Shown here one piece after another: positions 6,856 through 14,050 of a stretch of DNA of 14,240 nucleotides. The position numbers and the translations under genes are program-made. The stretch comes from an uncultured Oscillospiraceae bacterium. GTDB lineage: Bacteria; Bacillota_A; Clostridia; Oscillospirales; Oscillospiraceae. The stretch's first letter is position 1. Every line of letters starts with the position of its first letter. The stretch lies in NCBI GenBank assembly GCA_900762245.1, contig CAAFFR010000166.1:1-14240 (forward strand), written 5' to 3'. The notes under the pieces were generated by a model that had not been told where the DNA came from, made no database searches, and saw only the letters and a list, made by a program, of their open reading frames with translations.

Positions 6856-7773
6856 TTATACGTTCAAGCCGGTTGCTTCATCCACACCCAGCAGGATATT
6901 CATATTCTGAATGGCGGCACCGGAGGCACCTTTGCCCAGATTGTCAAAAATAGCCGTGACCATAGCCTGCTCTTCGTGGCCGGAAACCTGAATGCGCATG
7001 GTGTCCTTGCCAGCGTAGGTGCTGGCATAGACCAGTGCCTCGTCCCCTCCAAAGGGAGCAACCGTCACGATCTTTTCGCCTGCATAATGATCAGACAGGC
7101 ATTCCCAGACCTTCCTGGCATCGAAGCCCGGAAGCAGCACGGAGGTTGCCATGCCTGCATAGAAATCGCCCAGAATGGGGCTGAACACAGGTTTTCTTTC
7201 CAGACCGCAGATTTTCTGCATTTCCGGCAGGTGCTTGTGGGTCAGCGTGGTGCCGTAGATGCGGTGGCTTTCGTGGCGCACATCTCTGGCCTGGTCCTCG
7301 TATTCCGCAATGAGGCTCTTGCCGCCACCGGAATAACCGGTGAGGGAATAGGCCGTCAGGGGGAAGTCTGCGGGCACAACACCATGGGCAACCAACGGAT
7401 ACACCGTGGAAATAAAGCCGCTGGCGTGGCAGCCGGGATTGGCAATGCGCTTGGAACTGCGGATGGCTTCCCGGTGGGCTGCGGACAGTTCCGCAAAGCC
7501 ATAGGCCCAATTTTCGTTGGTTCTGTGGGCCGTGGAGGTGTCGATCACGGCCACATGGTCATTTTCAATTAAGGAAACGGCTTCCACAGCCGCTTTGTCG
7601 GGAAGGCACAGAAATGCGATGTCCGCCAGAGAAAGCATCTGGCGGCGGGCATCGGTATTTTTGCGCAGTTCCTCAGGTAAGATCAGCAGTTCAATGTCCT
7701 TGCGGTCATTGAGCCGCTCATAGATCCGCAGGCCGGTGGTACCGGCGCTGCCATCGATGAAAACCTTGGTCAT
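6856..7773 (-). CDS. argC: N-acetyl-gamma-glutamyl-phosphate reductase, short (type 2) form, 305 aa
   Basis: It reduces N-acetylglutamyl phosphate to the semialdehyde with NADPH. The N-terminus has a Rossmann pattern, FIDGSAGTTGLRIYERL (5-21). The catalytic cysteine is C115 in ANPGCHASG. SLTGYSGGGKSL (143-154) and LTHKHLPEMQ at 177-186, with the likely active-site His, follow. At 305 residues it is about 40 shorter than common ArgC proteins and fits the type 2 subfamily, in which the loop after the Rossmann strand is shortened. The start codon overlaps the argH stop as ATGA, and GGAG lies 8 bases upstream within argH, so translation is probably coupled to argH rather than to the argJ-argB group that uses its substrate pathway. 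Confidence 0.94.
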   Translation of the reverse strand: MTKVFIDGSAGTTGLRIYERLNDRKDIELLILPEELRKNTDARRQMLSLADIAFLCLPDKAAVEAVSLIENDHVAVIDTSTAHRTNENWAYGFAELSAAHREAIRSSKRIANPGCHASGFISTVYPLVAHGVVPADFPLTAYSLTGYSGGGKSLIAEYEDQARDVRHESHRIYGTTLTHKHLPEMQKICGLERKPVFSPILGDFYAGMATSVLLPGFDARKVWECLSDHYAGEKIVTVAPFGGDEALVYASTYAGKDTMRIQVSGHEEQAMVTAIFDNLGKGASGAAIQNMNILLGVDEATGLNV

Positions 7774-9143
7774 GCGAGATTCTCCTTTACATACATGATC
7801 TGGGCTTCCACAGAGGCAACGGAAGTGCCGCCCTCAGAGATGCGCTTTTCCACGCAGGTCAGCAGATCAATATCCTTGTAAAGATCCTCTTCAAAGAGGT
7901 CACTGTATGCTTTGTATTCAGAAAGGGGCAGCGTCTCCAGCACCAGGCCGTCCCGGATGCACTGGGCCACGATCTGGCCGGAGATTTTGTAGGCGCTGCG
8001 GAAAGGCAGTCCCTTCTTCACCAGATAGTCAGCCAGGTCGGTGGCATTGATAAAGCCGCCCTGGGCTGCCTTCTTCATATTCTCCGGCTTGGCTGTCATG
8101 GTTGCCAGCATAGGAGCGAAGACCTTCAGGCACATCTTCACGGTATCCACCGCATCGAAGACCGCTTCCTTATCCTCCTGCATGTCCTTGTTGTAGGCAA
8201 GGGGCAGGCCCTTCAGGGTGGTGAGCAGGGCCATCAGATCGCCGTAGACCCGGCCGGTCTTGCCCCGGACCAGTTCTGCCATATCGGGGTTCTTCTTCTG
8301 GGGCATAATGGAGGAGCCGGTGGTATAGGCATCGGAAAGCTCGATGAACTTAAATTCCCAGCTAGCCCAGAGGATGATCTCCTCAGAGAACCGGGACAGA
8401 TGCATCATTAAGATAGAAAGGCAGCTCATAAGCTCCAGACAGAAATCCCGGTCGGATACACCGTCGATGGAGTTTCTTGCCACATCATGGAAGCCCAGTT
8501 TCCAGGCTTCGAACCGGCGGTCGGTGTTATAGGTGGTGCCTGCCAGTGCACAGCAGCCGATGGGGGACACATTCATCCGATCCCGGCAGTCTGCCAGACG
8601 GTCCAGGTCCCGCAGCAGCATCATGGCGTAGGCCATGAGATGGTGACTGAACAAAATGGGCTGTGCCCGCTGCAGATGGGTATAGCCCGGCATGATGACT
8701 GCCTTGTTGGCTTCTGCCTGAGAAAGGATCGCCCCGATGACATCCTGAATCAGAGCAGTCAGCTCGTCGATCTCTGCGCGCAGGTACATTCTCAGGTCCA
8801 GAGCCACCTGATCGTTCCGGGAACGGGCGGTATGGAGCTTCTTGCCTACATCGCCGATCCGGGCGGTGAGGACCTGCTCCACAAACATGTGGATATCCTC
8901 GCTGGAGAAGTCAAATTCCAGCGCGCCGGATTCCAGATCGTCCAAAATTCCCTGCAGACCGTCAATCAGTGTCTCTGCTTCCTTCTTGGAAATGATATTT
9001 TTCGCACCCAGCATGGCGGCATGGGCCATGGAGCCGGTGATATCCTGCTTATACATTTTGCAGTCAAAGCGGATGGAAGAATTGAAATCGTCCGCAATGC
9101 TGTCCGTAACGCCGGAAGTCCGCCCGGCCCACATTTTTGCCAT
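7770..9143 (-). CDS. argH: Argininosuccinate lyase, 457 aa
   Basis: It splits argininosuccinate into arginine and fumarate, the last step of the pathway. It belongs to the fumarase/aspartase superfamily. Conserved regions are visible: TARSRNDQV at 105-113, YTHLQRAQP at 154-162 with the catalytic His156, and the family signature GSSIMPQKKNPD at 276-287 containing the catalytic serine loop. The N-terminal opening (WAGRTSG) is typical and length is normal. SPIGCCALAGT at 193-203 has two adjacent cysteines where SG or CG is more usual, a mild oddity. GAGG lies 8 bases before the ATG at 9143. It overlaps argC by 4 bases downstream and follows argG after repeat R4. Confidence 0.96.
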   Translation of the reverse strand: MAKMWAGRTSGVTDSIADDFNSSIRFDCKMYKQDITGSMAHAAMLGAKNIISKKEAETLIDGLQGILDDLESGALEFDFSSEDIHMFVEQVLTARIGDVGKKLHTARSRNDQVALDLRMYLRAEIDELTALIQDVIGAILSQAEANKAVIMPGYTHLQRAQPILFSHHLMAYAMMLLRDLDRLADCRDRMNVSPIGCCALAGTTYNTDRRFEAWKLGFHDVARNSIDGVSDRDFCLELMSCLSILMMHLSRFSEEIILWASWEFKFIELSDAYTTGSSIMPQKKNPDMAELVRGKTGRVYGDLMALLTTLKGLPLAYNKDMQEDKEAVFDAVDTVKMCLKVFAPMLATMTAKPENMKKAAQGGFINATDLADYLVKKGLPFRSAYKISGQIVAQCIRDGLVLETLPLSEYKAYSDLFEEDLYKDIDLLTCVEKRISEGGTSVASVEAQIMYVKENLA

Positions 9144-9187
9144 AGTTAAGTCCTCGTTTCTATATTGGCTTCGCTTTCAATTTTGCA

Positions 9188-9309
9188 TGTCATTGCGAGG
9201 AGCGAAGCGACGTGGCAATCCGCATCCCCTTACCAATTCCACAATCCGGAACTGGGTACAACAGGAGAACGGATTGCCACACCAGTCTGCGGACTGGTTC
9301 GCAATGACA
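9188..9309. repeat. Palindromic intergenic repeat R4 (argG/argH gap), 122 bp
   Basis: The left arm opens TGTCATTGCGAGGAGCGAAG and ends GGCAATCCGC. The right arm opens GGATTGCCAC, contains the hairpin ACCAGTC-TGCG-GACTGGT and ends GCAATGACA. The right arm is identical to that of R1 over 38 bases. It starts 15 bases after the argG stop and ends 44 bases before the argH ATG. It is the best-preserved copy in this window. Confidence 0.9.
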
Positions 9310-9324
9310 TCTATATTCGTTACA

Positions 9325-10548
9325 TTACAGCTTGCCAGCCTCTCTCAGTGCCTGAACCGTGGTGGGCAGGCCCCAGAGGTTGATGAAGCCTTCGGCATCC
9401 TTCTGGTTGTAGTCAGACTCGTCGAAGGTAGCCAGCTTTTCGGAGTACAGGCTGCAGGGAGAAGTGGTGCCGGCGGGGATGATGTTGCCCTTGTACAGCT
9501 TCAGCTTCACAGTGCCGGTCACGTACTCCTGGGTCTTTTCCACAAAAGCGGAGATAGCTTCCCGGACGGGAGTAAACCACTTGCCGTTGTAGATCAGTTC
9601 GCCCAGATCGATGCTGAGCTTCTTCTTCAGGTGCAGGGTGTCCTTGTCCACGGTCAGCATTTCCAGCTGGTTGTGGGCGAAGTACAGGATGGTGCCGCCG
9701 GGAGTCTCGTAGATGCCCCGGTCCTTCATGCCCACCAGACGGTTCTCCACGATATCGATGATGCCGATGCCGTTGGCACCGCCCAGCTCGTTGAGCTTGC
9801 GGATAATGTCAGAGGCCTTCATCTTATCACCGTTGACAGCCACAGGCCAGCCCTTTTCAAAGTCGATGGTGACATAGGTGGGAACATCAGGAGCCTGCTC
9901 GGGGGAAACGCCCATTTCCAGGAAGGAAGGATCGTTGTACTTGGGCTCGTTGGAGGGATCTTCCAGATCCAGACCCTCGTGGCTCAGGTGCCACAGGTTC
10001 TTATCCTTGGAGTAGCTGGTCTCCCGGGTAAACTTCAGAGGAATGTTGTGGGCCTCGGCGTAGTCAATCTCCTGGTCACGGGAAGCGATGTCCCACTCAC
10101 GCCAGGGAGCAATGATCTTCATGCCGGGAGCGTAGCGCTTGATGGCCAGCTCGAAACGGACCTGGTCGTTGCCCTTGCCGGTGCAGCCGTGGCAGACAGC
10201 GTCAGCGCCCTCTTCCAGAGCGATCTGTGCCAGCTTGCGGCCGATGATGGGACGGGCAAAAGCGGTACCCAGCAGATAGGTCTCATACTGTGCATCTGCC
10301 ATCATGGAGGGGATGATGACCTCATCCACCATCTCGTCCACCAGATCAGCAATGATCAGCTTGGAAGCGCCGGTCTTCAGAGCCTTTTCTTCCAGACCGT
10401 CCAGCTCAGTGCCCTGACCCACGTCGCCGGAAACGGCGATGATCTCGGGATTATTATAGTTCTCTTTCAGCCAGGGAATGATGATAGAAGTGTCCAGACC
10501 GCCGGAGTAAGCCAGAACGATCTTCTTGATGGAATCCTTATTATTCAT
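9325..10548 (-). CDS. argG: Argininosuccinate synthase, 407 aa
   Basis: It joins citrulline and aspartate using ATP (to AMP and PPi) to form argininosuccinate. The PP-loop ATP motif AYSGGLDTS is at 13-21. GTAFARPII (94-102), [13 protein letters not shown] at 120-132 and APWREW are further family signatures. The C-terminal half ends in the helix used for tetramer formation in this family. Length is normal. The start at 10548 follows GGAGG by 8 bases; an in-frame extension to 10629 would place the promoter and operators inside the gene. It is the first gene of the arg operon, under a consensus promoter and two ARG boxes, so it should be the most directly repressed by arginine. The assignment is secure. 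Confidence 0.97.
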   Translation of the reverse strand: MNNKDSIKKIVLAYSGGLDTSIIIPWLKENYNNPEIIAVSGDVGQGTELDGLEEKALKTGASKLIIADLVDEMVDEVIIPSMMADAQYETYLLGTAFARPIIGRKLAQIALEEGADAVCHGCTGKGNDQVRFELAIKRYAPGMKIIAPWREWDIASRDQEIDYAEAHNIPLKFTRETSYSKDKNLWHLSHEGLDLEDPSNEPKYNDPSFLEMGVSPEQAPDVPTYVTIDFEKGWPVAVNGDKMKASDIIRKLNELGGANGIGIIDIVENRLVGMKDRGIYETPGGTILYFAHNQLEMLTVDKDTLHLKKKLSIDLGELIYNGKWFTPVREAISAFVEKTQEYVTGTVKLKLYKGNIIPAGTTSPCSLYSEKLATFDESDYNQKDAEGFINLWGLPTTVQALREAGKL

Positions 10549-10564
10549 ATATACAACCTCCGTG

Positions 10565-10598
10565 TGAATATTATTCATTTCAAGTGAGTAACTATACA
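10565..10598 (-). promoter_or_regulatory. Pair of ARG boxes (ArgR/AhrC operators) at the argG promoter
   Basis: Two sites resemble TGAAT-WWWW-ATTCA. The distal one (10585-10598, minus strand TGTATAGTTACTCA) overlaps the predicted transcription start, with three mismatches. The proximal one (10565-10577, TGAATAATATTCA) has perfect half-sites but a 3-base spacer instead of 4. Their centres are about 20-21 bases apart, two helical turns, the spacing at which ArgR hexamers bind paired boxes. Repression by blocking RNA polymerase is inferred. Confidence 0.68.
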
Positions 10599-10600
10599 GG

Positions 10601-10629
10601 ATTATACTCCTGTCGCGGACATTTGTCAA
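10601..10629 (-). promoter_or_regulatory. Promoter of the arg operon (argG)
   Basis: On the minus strand there is a perfect consensus: TTGACA (10624-10629), 17 bp, TATAAT (10601-10606). Transcription should begin near 10594, giving a leader of about 46 bases. The -10 is embedded in an inverted repeat, ACAGGA (10596-10601) and TCCTGT (10608-10613). Confidence 0.9.
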
Positions 10630-10689
10630 CGTCTTATTTGCATAAATCTTGTGCGCGAAATCGTTTTCGGAACTTTGACAGGATTGGCT

Positions 10690-10980
10690 TTATTTCTTCT
10701 CTCCCTTACAGTCATTTTTCACAAAAGCGCATCCTGAATTTTGTCCGTTTCCCCTGCAGATTTCTCTTGTCTCGCTTCCCATGGCAATATCCATGCTGCC
10801 GTTTCTGCAATTACCGACAGTTTTATACCGTTTTTCTTCCCTGCAATCAGGTATTTTTTCTACGAATACCCGTTGTTTTTTAGTATTCAGAGATAAAATG
10901 CGGATGGCCGTATGGTTAGCTTCCGGATTACCGGCTTTCCTTTTTCCTGTTTTGCAGGTGCTTTTTGTCCTGAGCGTCAT
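10690..10980 (-). CDS. Doubtful 96-aa basic, cysteine-containing ORF
   Basis: I do not recognise this protein. It is very basic (many Lys/Arg), has six cysteines spread over the chain and no membrane segment. For it: AAGGA lies 6 bases before the ATG, and an ARG-box-like site lies about 60 bases upstream of the start. Against it: codons are unlike every neighbour (AGA/AGG for Arg, AAA, GGA and ATA are common, while neighbours prefer CGG/CGC and GC-ending codons). The amino acid mix resembles translated AT-rich non-coding DNA, and no conserved-looking domain is visible. The region from 10630 to 11152 has no other candidate gene. It may be a small gene, a fossil, or an untranslated leader or RNA. 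Confidence 0.22.
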   Translation of the reverse strand: MTLRTKSTCKTGKRKAGNPEANHTAIRILSLNTKKQRVFVEKIPDCREEKRYKTVGNCRNGSMDIAMGSETREICRGNGQNSGCAFVKNDCKGEKK

Positions 10981-11041
10981 ATCTTTTCCTTCATCACCGG
11001 TTCCAAAGACCGCCGGTGTTTCCCGTGGACGTTAAAGATTA

Positions 11042-11055
11042 TGAATCTTTATTCA
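11042..11055. promoter_or_regulatory. Isolated ARG-box-like palindrome
   Basis: TGAATCTTTATTCA fits TGAAT-WWWW-ATTCA with a single C in the spacer, and both half-sites are perfect. It sits about 450 bases upstream of the argG promoter. On the minus strand a TATAAA follows TG just before it, but no good -35 is seen. A second box at two helical turns is not convincing. It could be an upstream operator for the arg operon or control the doubtful ORF at 10690-10980. Confidence 0.5.
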
Positions 11056-11096
11056 TTTATACATATTTTTTTGCAAGAACTCTCCGGAGCAGAGCA

Positions 11097-11128
11097 GGGG
11101 GCTGCTGCAAAATACTGCAGCAGCCCCC
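11097..11128 (-). terminator. Strong GC hairpin after the coiled-coil gene, possible terminator
   Basis: A perfect 13-bp stem (GGGGGCTGCTGCA and complement) with loop AAATAC begins 24 bases after the stop of the coiled-coil gene. Its position fits a terminator, but there is no U-tract on the minus strand, so it could instead stabilise the 3' end. Confidence 0.5.
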
Positions 11129-11152
11129 CCTGATTGAAATAACATACTTCCT

Positions 11153-12085
11153 TTACAGTTCAATGCCTGTGATGAGCGTTTCCACTTCCTGCTTTGCTCT
11201 GCCCTGCTTGTGGCGAACCTCCTCCAGACGGCTCTGGAGTTTGCGCAGGATACCCAGAATGTTGTCCCGGGCCTGGTCTACCTGTGTATGGGACTGCCGG
11301 ATGTTTTCCAGCACTGTCGCGTCAGACAGCAGGCCGTCGAAGAAATTATCCGCAAATTTCAGCAGCCGGTCGACGCTGACCTGCAAATCGGACCGCACCA
11401 CCACATCTGACAGTTCCTTGTTGAATTTCTGCAGACAGACCTGCAGAAGTTCCACATTTTTCTGTGCCTCGTCCAGGGTCTCATGCTTTGCCATGTCCGC
11501 AAGGAAGCCGCCTCCCAGCACGTCAAATACGCCCAGTCCCTCCGCATGCTTCAGGCTCAAAACCACATCGTTGGCTGTCCGCAGCGCCGCCGTGCCTGCG
11601 GCAATGGCTTCCTCCAGTTCCCGTTCCTGGGTATGCAGAAAAGTCAGGTACTCTTCCTTTTCCAGAAGCTGCTCTGAAATTTCCGTTCCGGCATTTTCAA
11701 TGGCGATGCGCTTTTCCTCCATAACCTGCACATACCGGGCTTCACAGCCGGCGAGATCAGACAGATCCTCCATGGTGCATTCAATATCCTGTTCCACAGC
11801 CTTCAATTCCCGCTGCGCTGCCGCATGCTTGATCCGGGCGGCATAATATTCCCGTCGCTCCTGATCCAGCTTTTCCTCCATCTGACCTGTAAGATGGTAG
11901 AAAATCGCCGCCAGGCTGATGCCCTCCAGCTTCTGCACATCCTTCTGCTCAGCATCCATAGTCTTTTCCAGCCGGTAGACCTTCTCCTTTAAAATCGCCT
12001 GCTGAGACCGCAGTTCGCTGAGCATGGCCTCCAGCCGCTTCTTATAAGTCAGCTGTGCCTGCAGCAGGGATAATTCATCCGTCAT
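11153..12085 (-). CDS. Coiled-coil protein of unknown function, 310 aa
   Basis: I do not assign a function. Residues 1-55 and about 65-180 are long charged helices rich in Glu, Lys, Leu and Ala, with heptad-like spacing. They are broken by a conserved-looking, glycine-rich hinge LGVFDVLGGGFLADMAKH (184-201), then further helices to the end (about 205-300). No signal peptide or membrane segment is seen, so it is probably cytoplasmic. A similar helix-hinge-helix layout with a DxLGGG...MAKH core occurs in uncharacterised Firmicutes proteins (recalled, not checked). The start at 12085 is preceded by AGGTGG four bases upstream; an extension to 12142 would overlap the promoter. It has its own promoter and lies between the pgm terminator and the arg region, with no sign of co-transcription. 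Confidence 0.82.
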   Translation of the reverse strand: MTDELSLLQAQLTYKKRLEAMLSELRSQQAILKEKVYRLEKTMDAEQKDVQKLEGISLAAIFYHLTGQMEEKLDQERREYYAARIKHAAAQRELKAVEQDIECTMEDLSDLAGCEARYVQVMEEKRIAIENAGTEISEQLLEKEEYLTFLHTQERELEEAIAAGTAALRTANDVVLSLKHAEGLGVFDVLGGGFLADMAKHETLDEAQKNVELLQVCLQKFNKELSDVVVRSDLQVSVDRLLKFADNFFDGLLSDATVLENIRQSHTQVDQARDNILGILRKLQSRLEEVRHKQGRAKQEVETLITGIEL

Positions 12086-12113
12086 GTTCCCACCTCTTCT
12101 CTCTTCTTTTTTA

Positions 12114-12142
12114 ATTTTATCATAGATATCATTGGAAGACAA
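12114..12142 (-). promoter_or_regulatory. Promoter of the coiled-coil gene
   Basis: On the minus strand TTGTCT (12137-12142), 17 bp, then TAAAAT (12114-12119) with TG one base before it (extended -10). The likely transcript start is near 12107, so the leader is only about 22 bases. The extended -10 block ATCTATGATAAAAT also occurs at the Na/Pi promoter. Confidence 0.65.
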
Positions 12143-12161
12143 GACAGAGTATGGAAATTAG

Positions 12162-12191
12162 AAAACCCGGACAGGCTTTTATACCTGTCCG
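12162..12191 (-). terminator. Rho-independent terminator of the phosphosugar mutase gene
   Basis: On the minus strand an 8-bp stem, CGGACAGG (12184-12191) with CCTGTCCG (12168-12175), has an 8-base loop and is followed by GG and TTTTC. It lies about 19 bases after the stop codon at 12210. Confidence 0.85.
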
Positions 12192-12209
12192 AGTGGTTAT
12201 GATTGGAAA

Positions 12210-13892
12210 TTAAGCCAGGATGGGCTTCAGTGCGTCAGCCAGAACCTTCTTCTGTGCCTCTGCCTCAGCCAGGTCCTTGCCCAGGGTGGTGAAGTAGGTC
12301 TTGATCTTGGGCTCGGTGCCGGAGGGACGGACGATAACGGTAGCGCCGCCTTCCAGAGTGTAGACCAGAACGTTTGCTGCGGGCAGGCCGGTCTCCTCGG
12401 TCTTCTTGTAGTCAACGACCCTGGTCACAGCGTAGCCGCCGATCTCGGTCAGGGGCTTCTCACGCAGGCCGGACATGATGCCAGCCATCTTGTCCATACC
12501 GGACAGGCCAGGGAACTCGAAGGAGTCAACCTTGTTCAGGTAACGGCCGTACTTGGCGTAGATAGCCTCCAGGCGCTCCTTGATGGAGGAGCCGATGGAG
12601 CGGTAGTAAGCAGCCATTTCGCAGATCAGCATGGAGCCCACAACAGCGTCCTTGTCACGGACATAGGGACCTGCCAGATAGCCGTAGGACTCTTCGAAGC
12701 CCAGGATGAAGCGCTCGACTTCGCCCTTTGCTTCCAGGCCAGCGATCTGATCGCCGATCCACTTGAAGCCGGTCAGAACGTTGCGCATCTCAACACCGTA
12801 GTTGGCAGCAACAGCGTCAGCCAGAGGAGTGGAGACCAGAGACTTGACGGCGACAGCGTTCTTGGGCATGGTGCCCTTCTCGATGCGGCCTTCGCAGATG
12901 TAGTCCAGCAGCAGGACGCCCACTTCGTTGCCGGAGACCAGCTCGTAGGAGCCGTCGGGACACTTCATGGCGATACCCACGCGGTCAGCATCGGGGTCGG
13001 TAGCCAGCATCAGGTCAGCGCCGGTCTCGGTAGCCAGCTTCAGGCCCAGTTCCAGAGCCTCGAAGATTTCGGGGTTGGGGTAGGGGCAGGTGGGGAAGTT
13101 GCCATCGGGATACTTCTGCTCGGGAACAATGGTGATGTCATCGATGCCGATGTCGTTCAGGATACGGGTAACGGGAACCAGGCCGGAGCCGTTCAGGGGG
13201 GAGTAGACCAGCTTCAGGCCGGCAGTCTTGCACAGACCGGGACGGACCTGGCAAGCCTTGATGGCATCATACAGGCCTTCCTTGCAGTCTTCGCCGACAT
13301 ACTCGATCAGACCCTGGGCAACGCCCTCTTCCCAGGAGATCAGCTTGGCACCGTTCAGAATGTCGGTAGCCTGGATCTCAGCGTAAACGATGGCAGCAGC
13401 GTCATCGGTCATCTGGCAGCCGTCGGGGCCGTAGGCCTTGTAGCCGTTGTACTTGGCGGGGTTGTGGGAAGCGGTGACCATGACACCGGCGTTAGCCTGG
13501 TAGTAGCGGGTAGCGAAGGACAGAGCGGGAACGGGCATCAGTGCATCATAGATGCGGACCTTGATGCCGTTGGCAGCCAGAACACGGGCAGTCTCCTTGG
13601 CGAAGACATCGGAGTTGATACGGCTGTCATAGGAAACAGCAACCAGCTGATTGCCGCCCTGGGTCTTGACCCAGTTTGCCAGGCCCTGAGTAGCCTGACG
13701 GACAACATATATGTTCATCCGGTTGGAGCCTGCGCCCAGAACACCGCGCAGACCGGCAGTACCGAACTTCAGCGCAACAGCGAAGCGATCCTTGATCTCT
13801 TCGTCCTGACCTTCGATCTTCTGCAGCTCAGCGGTCAGAGCAGGATCTTCCAGATCCGCAGCCAGCCAGCGCTTATAATCATCCATGTACAT
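12210..13892 (-). CDS. Phospho-sugar mutase (phosphoglucomutase/phosphomannomutase), 560 aa
   Basis: This is an alpha-D-phosphohexomutase interconverting hexose 1- and 6-phosphates, linking glycolysis to glycogen and cell-envelope sugars. Motifs are complete: FGTAGLRG at 43-50, the phosphoserine loop TASHNP at 140-145 with Ser142, the magnesium loop ATDPDADR at 297-304, the sugar-binding loop GFEESYGY at 398-405 (GEESxG in some relatives) and the phosphate-binding RPSGTEPK at 522-529. Length and the N-terminal region match the bacterial PgcA-like group rather than the shorter GlmM. Substrate preference (glucose or mannose) cannot be read from the sequence. The start at 13892 has AAGGTGA about 5 bases upstream; Met3 (13886) is the alternative. 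It is monocistronic, with its own promoter and terminator. Confidence 0.93.
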   Translation of the reverse strand: MYMDDYKRWLAADLEDPALTAELQKIEGQDEEIKDRFAVALKFGTAGLRGVLGAGSNRMNIYVVRQATQGLANWVKTQGGNQLVAVSYDSRINSDVFAKETARVLAANGIKVRIYDALMPVPALSFATRYYQANAGVMVTASHNPAKYNGYKAYGPDGCQMTDDAAAIVYAEIQATDILNGAKLISWEEGVAQGLIEYVGEDCKEGLYDAIKACQVRPGLCKTAGLKLVYSPLNGSGLVPVTRILNDIGIDDITIVPEQKYPDGNFPTCPYPNPEIFEALELGLKLATETGADLMLATDPDADRVGIAMKCPDGSYELVSGNEVGVLLLDYICEGRIEKGTMPKNAVAVKSLVSTPLADAVAANYGVEMRNVLTGFKWIGDQIAGLEAKGEVERFILGFEESYGYLAGPYVRDKDAVVGSMLICEMAAYYRSIGSSIKERLEAIYAKYGRYLNKVDSFEFPGLSGMDKMAGIMSGLREKPLTEIGGYAVTRVVDYKKTEETGLPAANVLVYTLEGGATVIVRPSGTEPKIKTYFTTLGKDLAEAEAQKKVLADALKPILA

Positions 13893-13951
13893 GTTAATCA
13901 CCTTATCCTTTATTATAATGTAGTAAAGTTTTACGCAATTCAACCAAATAT

Positions 13952-13980
13952 AATATAACTTATTATCCGTCAATTGTCAA
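13952..13980 (-). promoter_or_regulatory. Promoter of the phospho-sugar mutase gene
   Basis: On the minus strand TTGACA (13975-13980), 17 bp, TATATT (13952-13957), in an AT-rich stretch. The leader is about 53 bases to the ATG at 13892. No operator was recognised. Confidence 0.8.
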
Positions 13981-14050
13981 TGTTGCGATATGCCCAACCT
14001 TAGCCGGACAAGACTGGCAAAAAAGACTAGGCCCCAGTTCCCCAACAGGA

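Larger units (their letters stand above)
2164..10548 (-). other. Arginine biosynthesis operon argGHCJBDF
   Basis: Seven same-strand genes cover every step from glutamate plus acetyl group to arginine, except carbamoyl phosphate supply. One consensus promoter lies before argG and one strong terminator after argF. argH/argC overlap by 4 bases and argB/argD are 3 bases apart, while the other four gaps (about 128 to 181 bases) are each largely filled by a palindromic repeat. No internal promoter was found, but the repeats could hide processing or partial termination sites. Confidence 0.88.

Noticed and set aside
3168..9309. CRISPR array or integron attC sites made from the repeated palindromes
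   Set aside because: The copies are kilobases apart, lie between operon genes, have variable centres, and no cas or integrase gene is present.
10549..10980. T-box or arginine riboswitch leader for the arg operon
   Set aside because: No T-box core (GGGTGG-like) was found, the leader from the predicted start is only about 46 bases, and no terminator/antiterminator pair is visible.
10584..11035. Plus-strand ORFs at 10584-10883 and 10781-11035
   Set aside because: Phe/Leu/Ser-rich frames without RBS, overlapping the arg promoter or the AT-rich gap; no protein features.
11016..11846. Plus-strand 276-codon ORF antisense to the coiled-coil gene
   Set aside because: Ser/Arg-rich shadow translation; the minus frame has promoter, RBS and a coherent helical protein.
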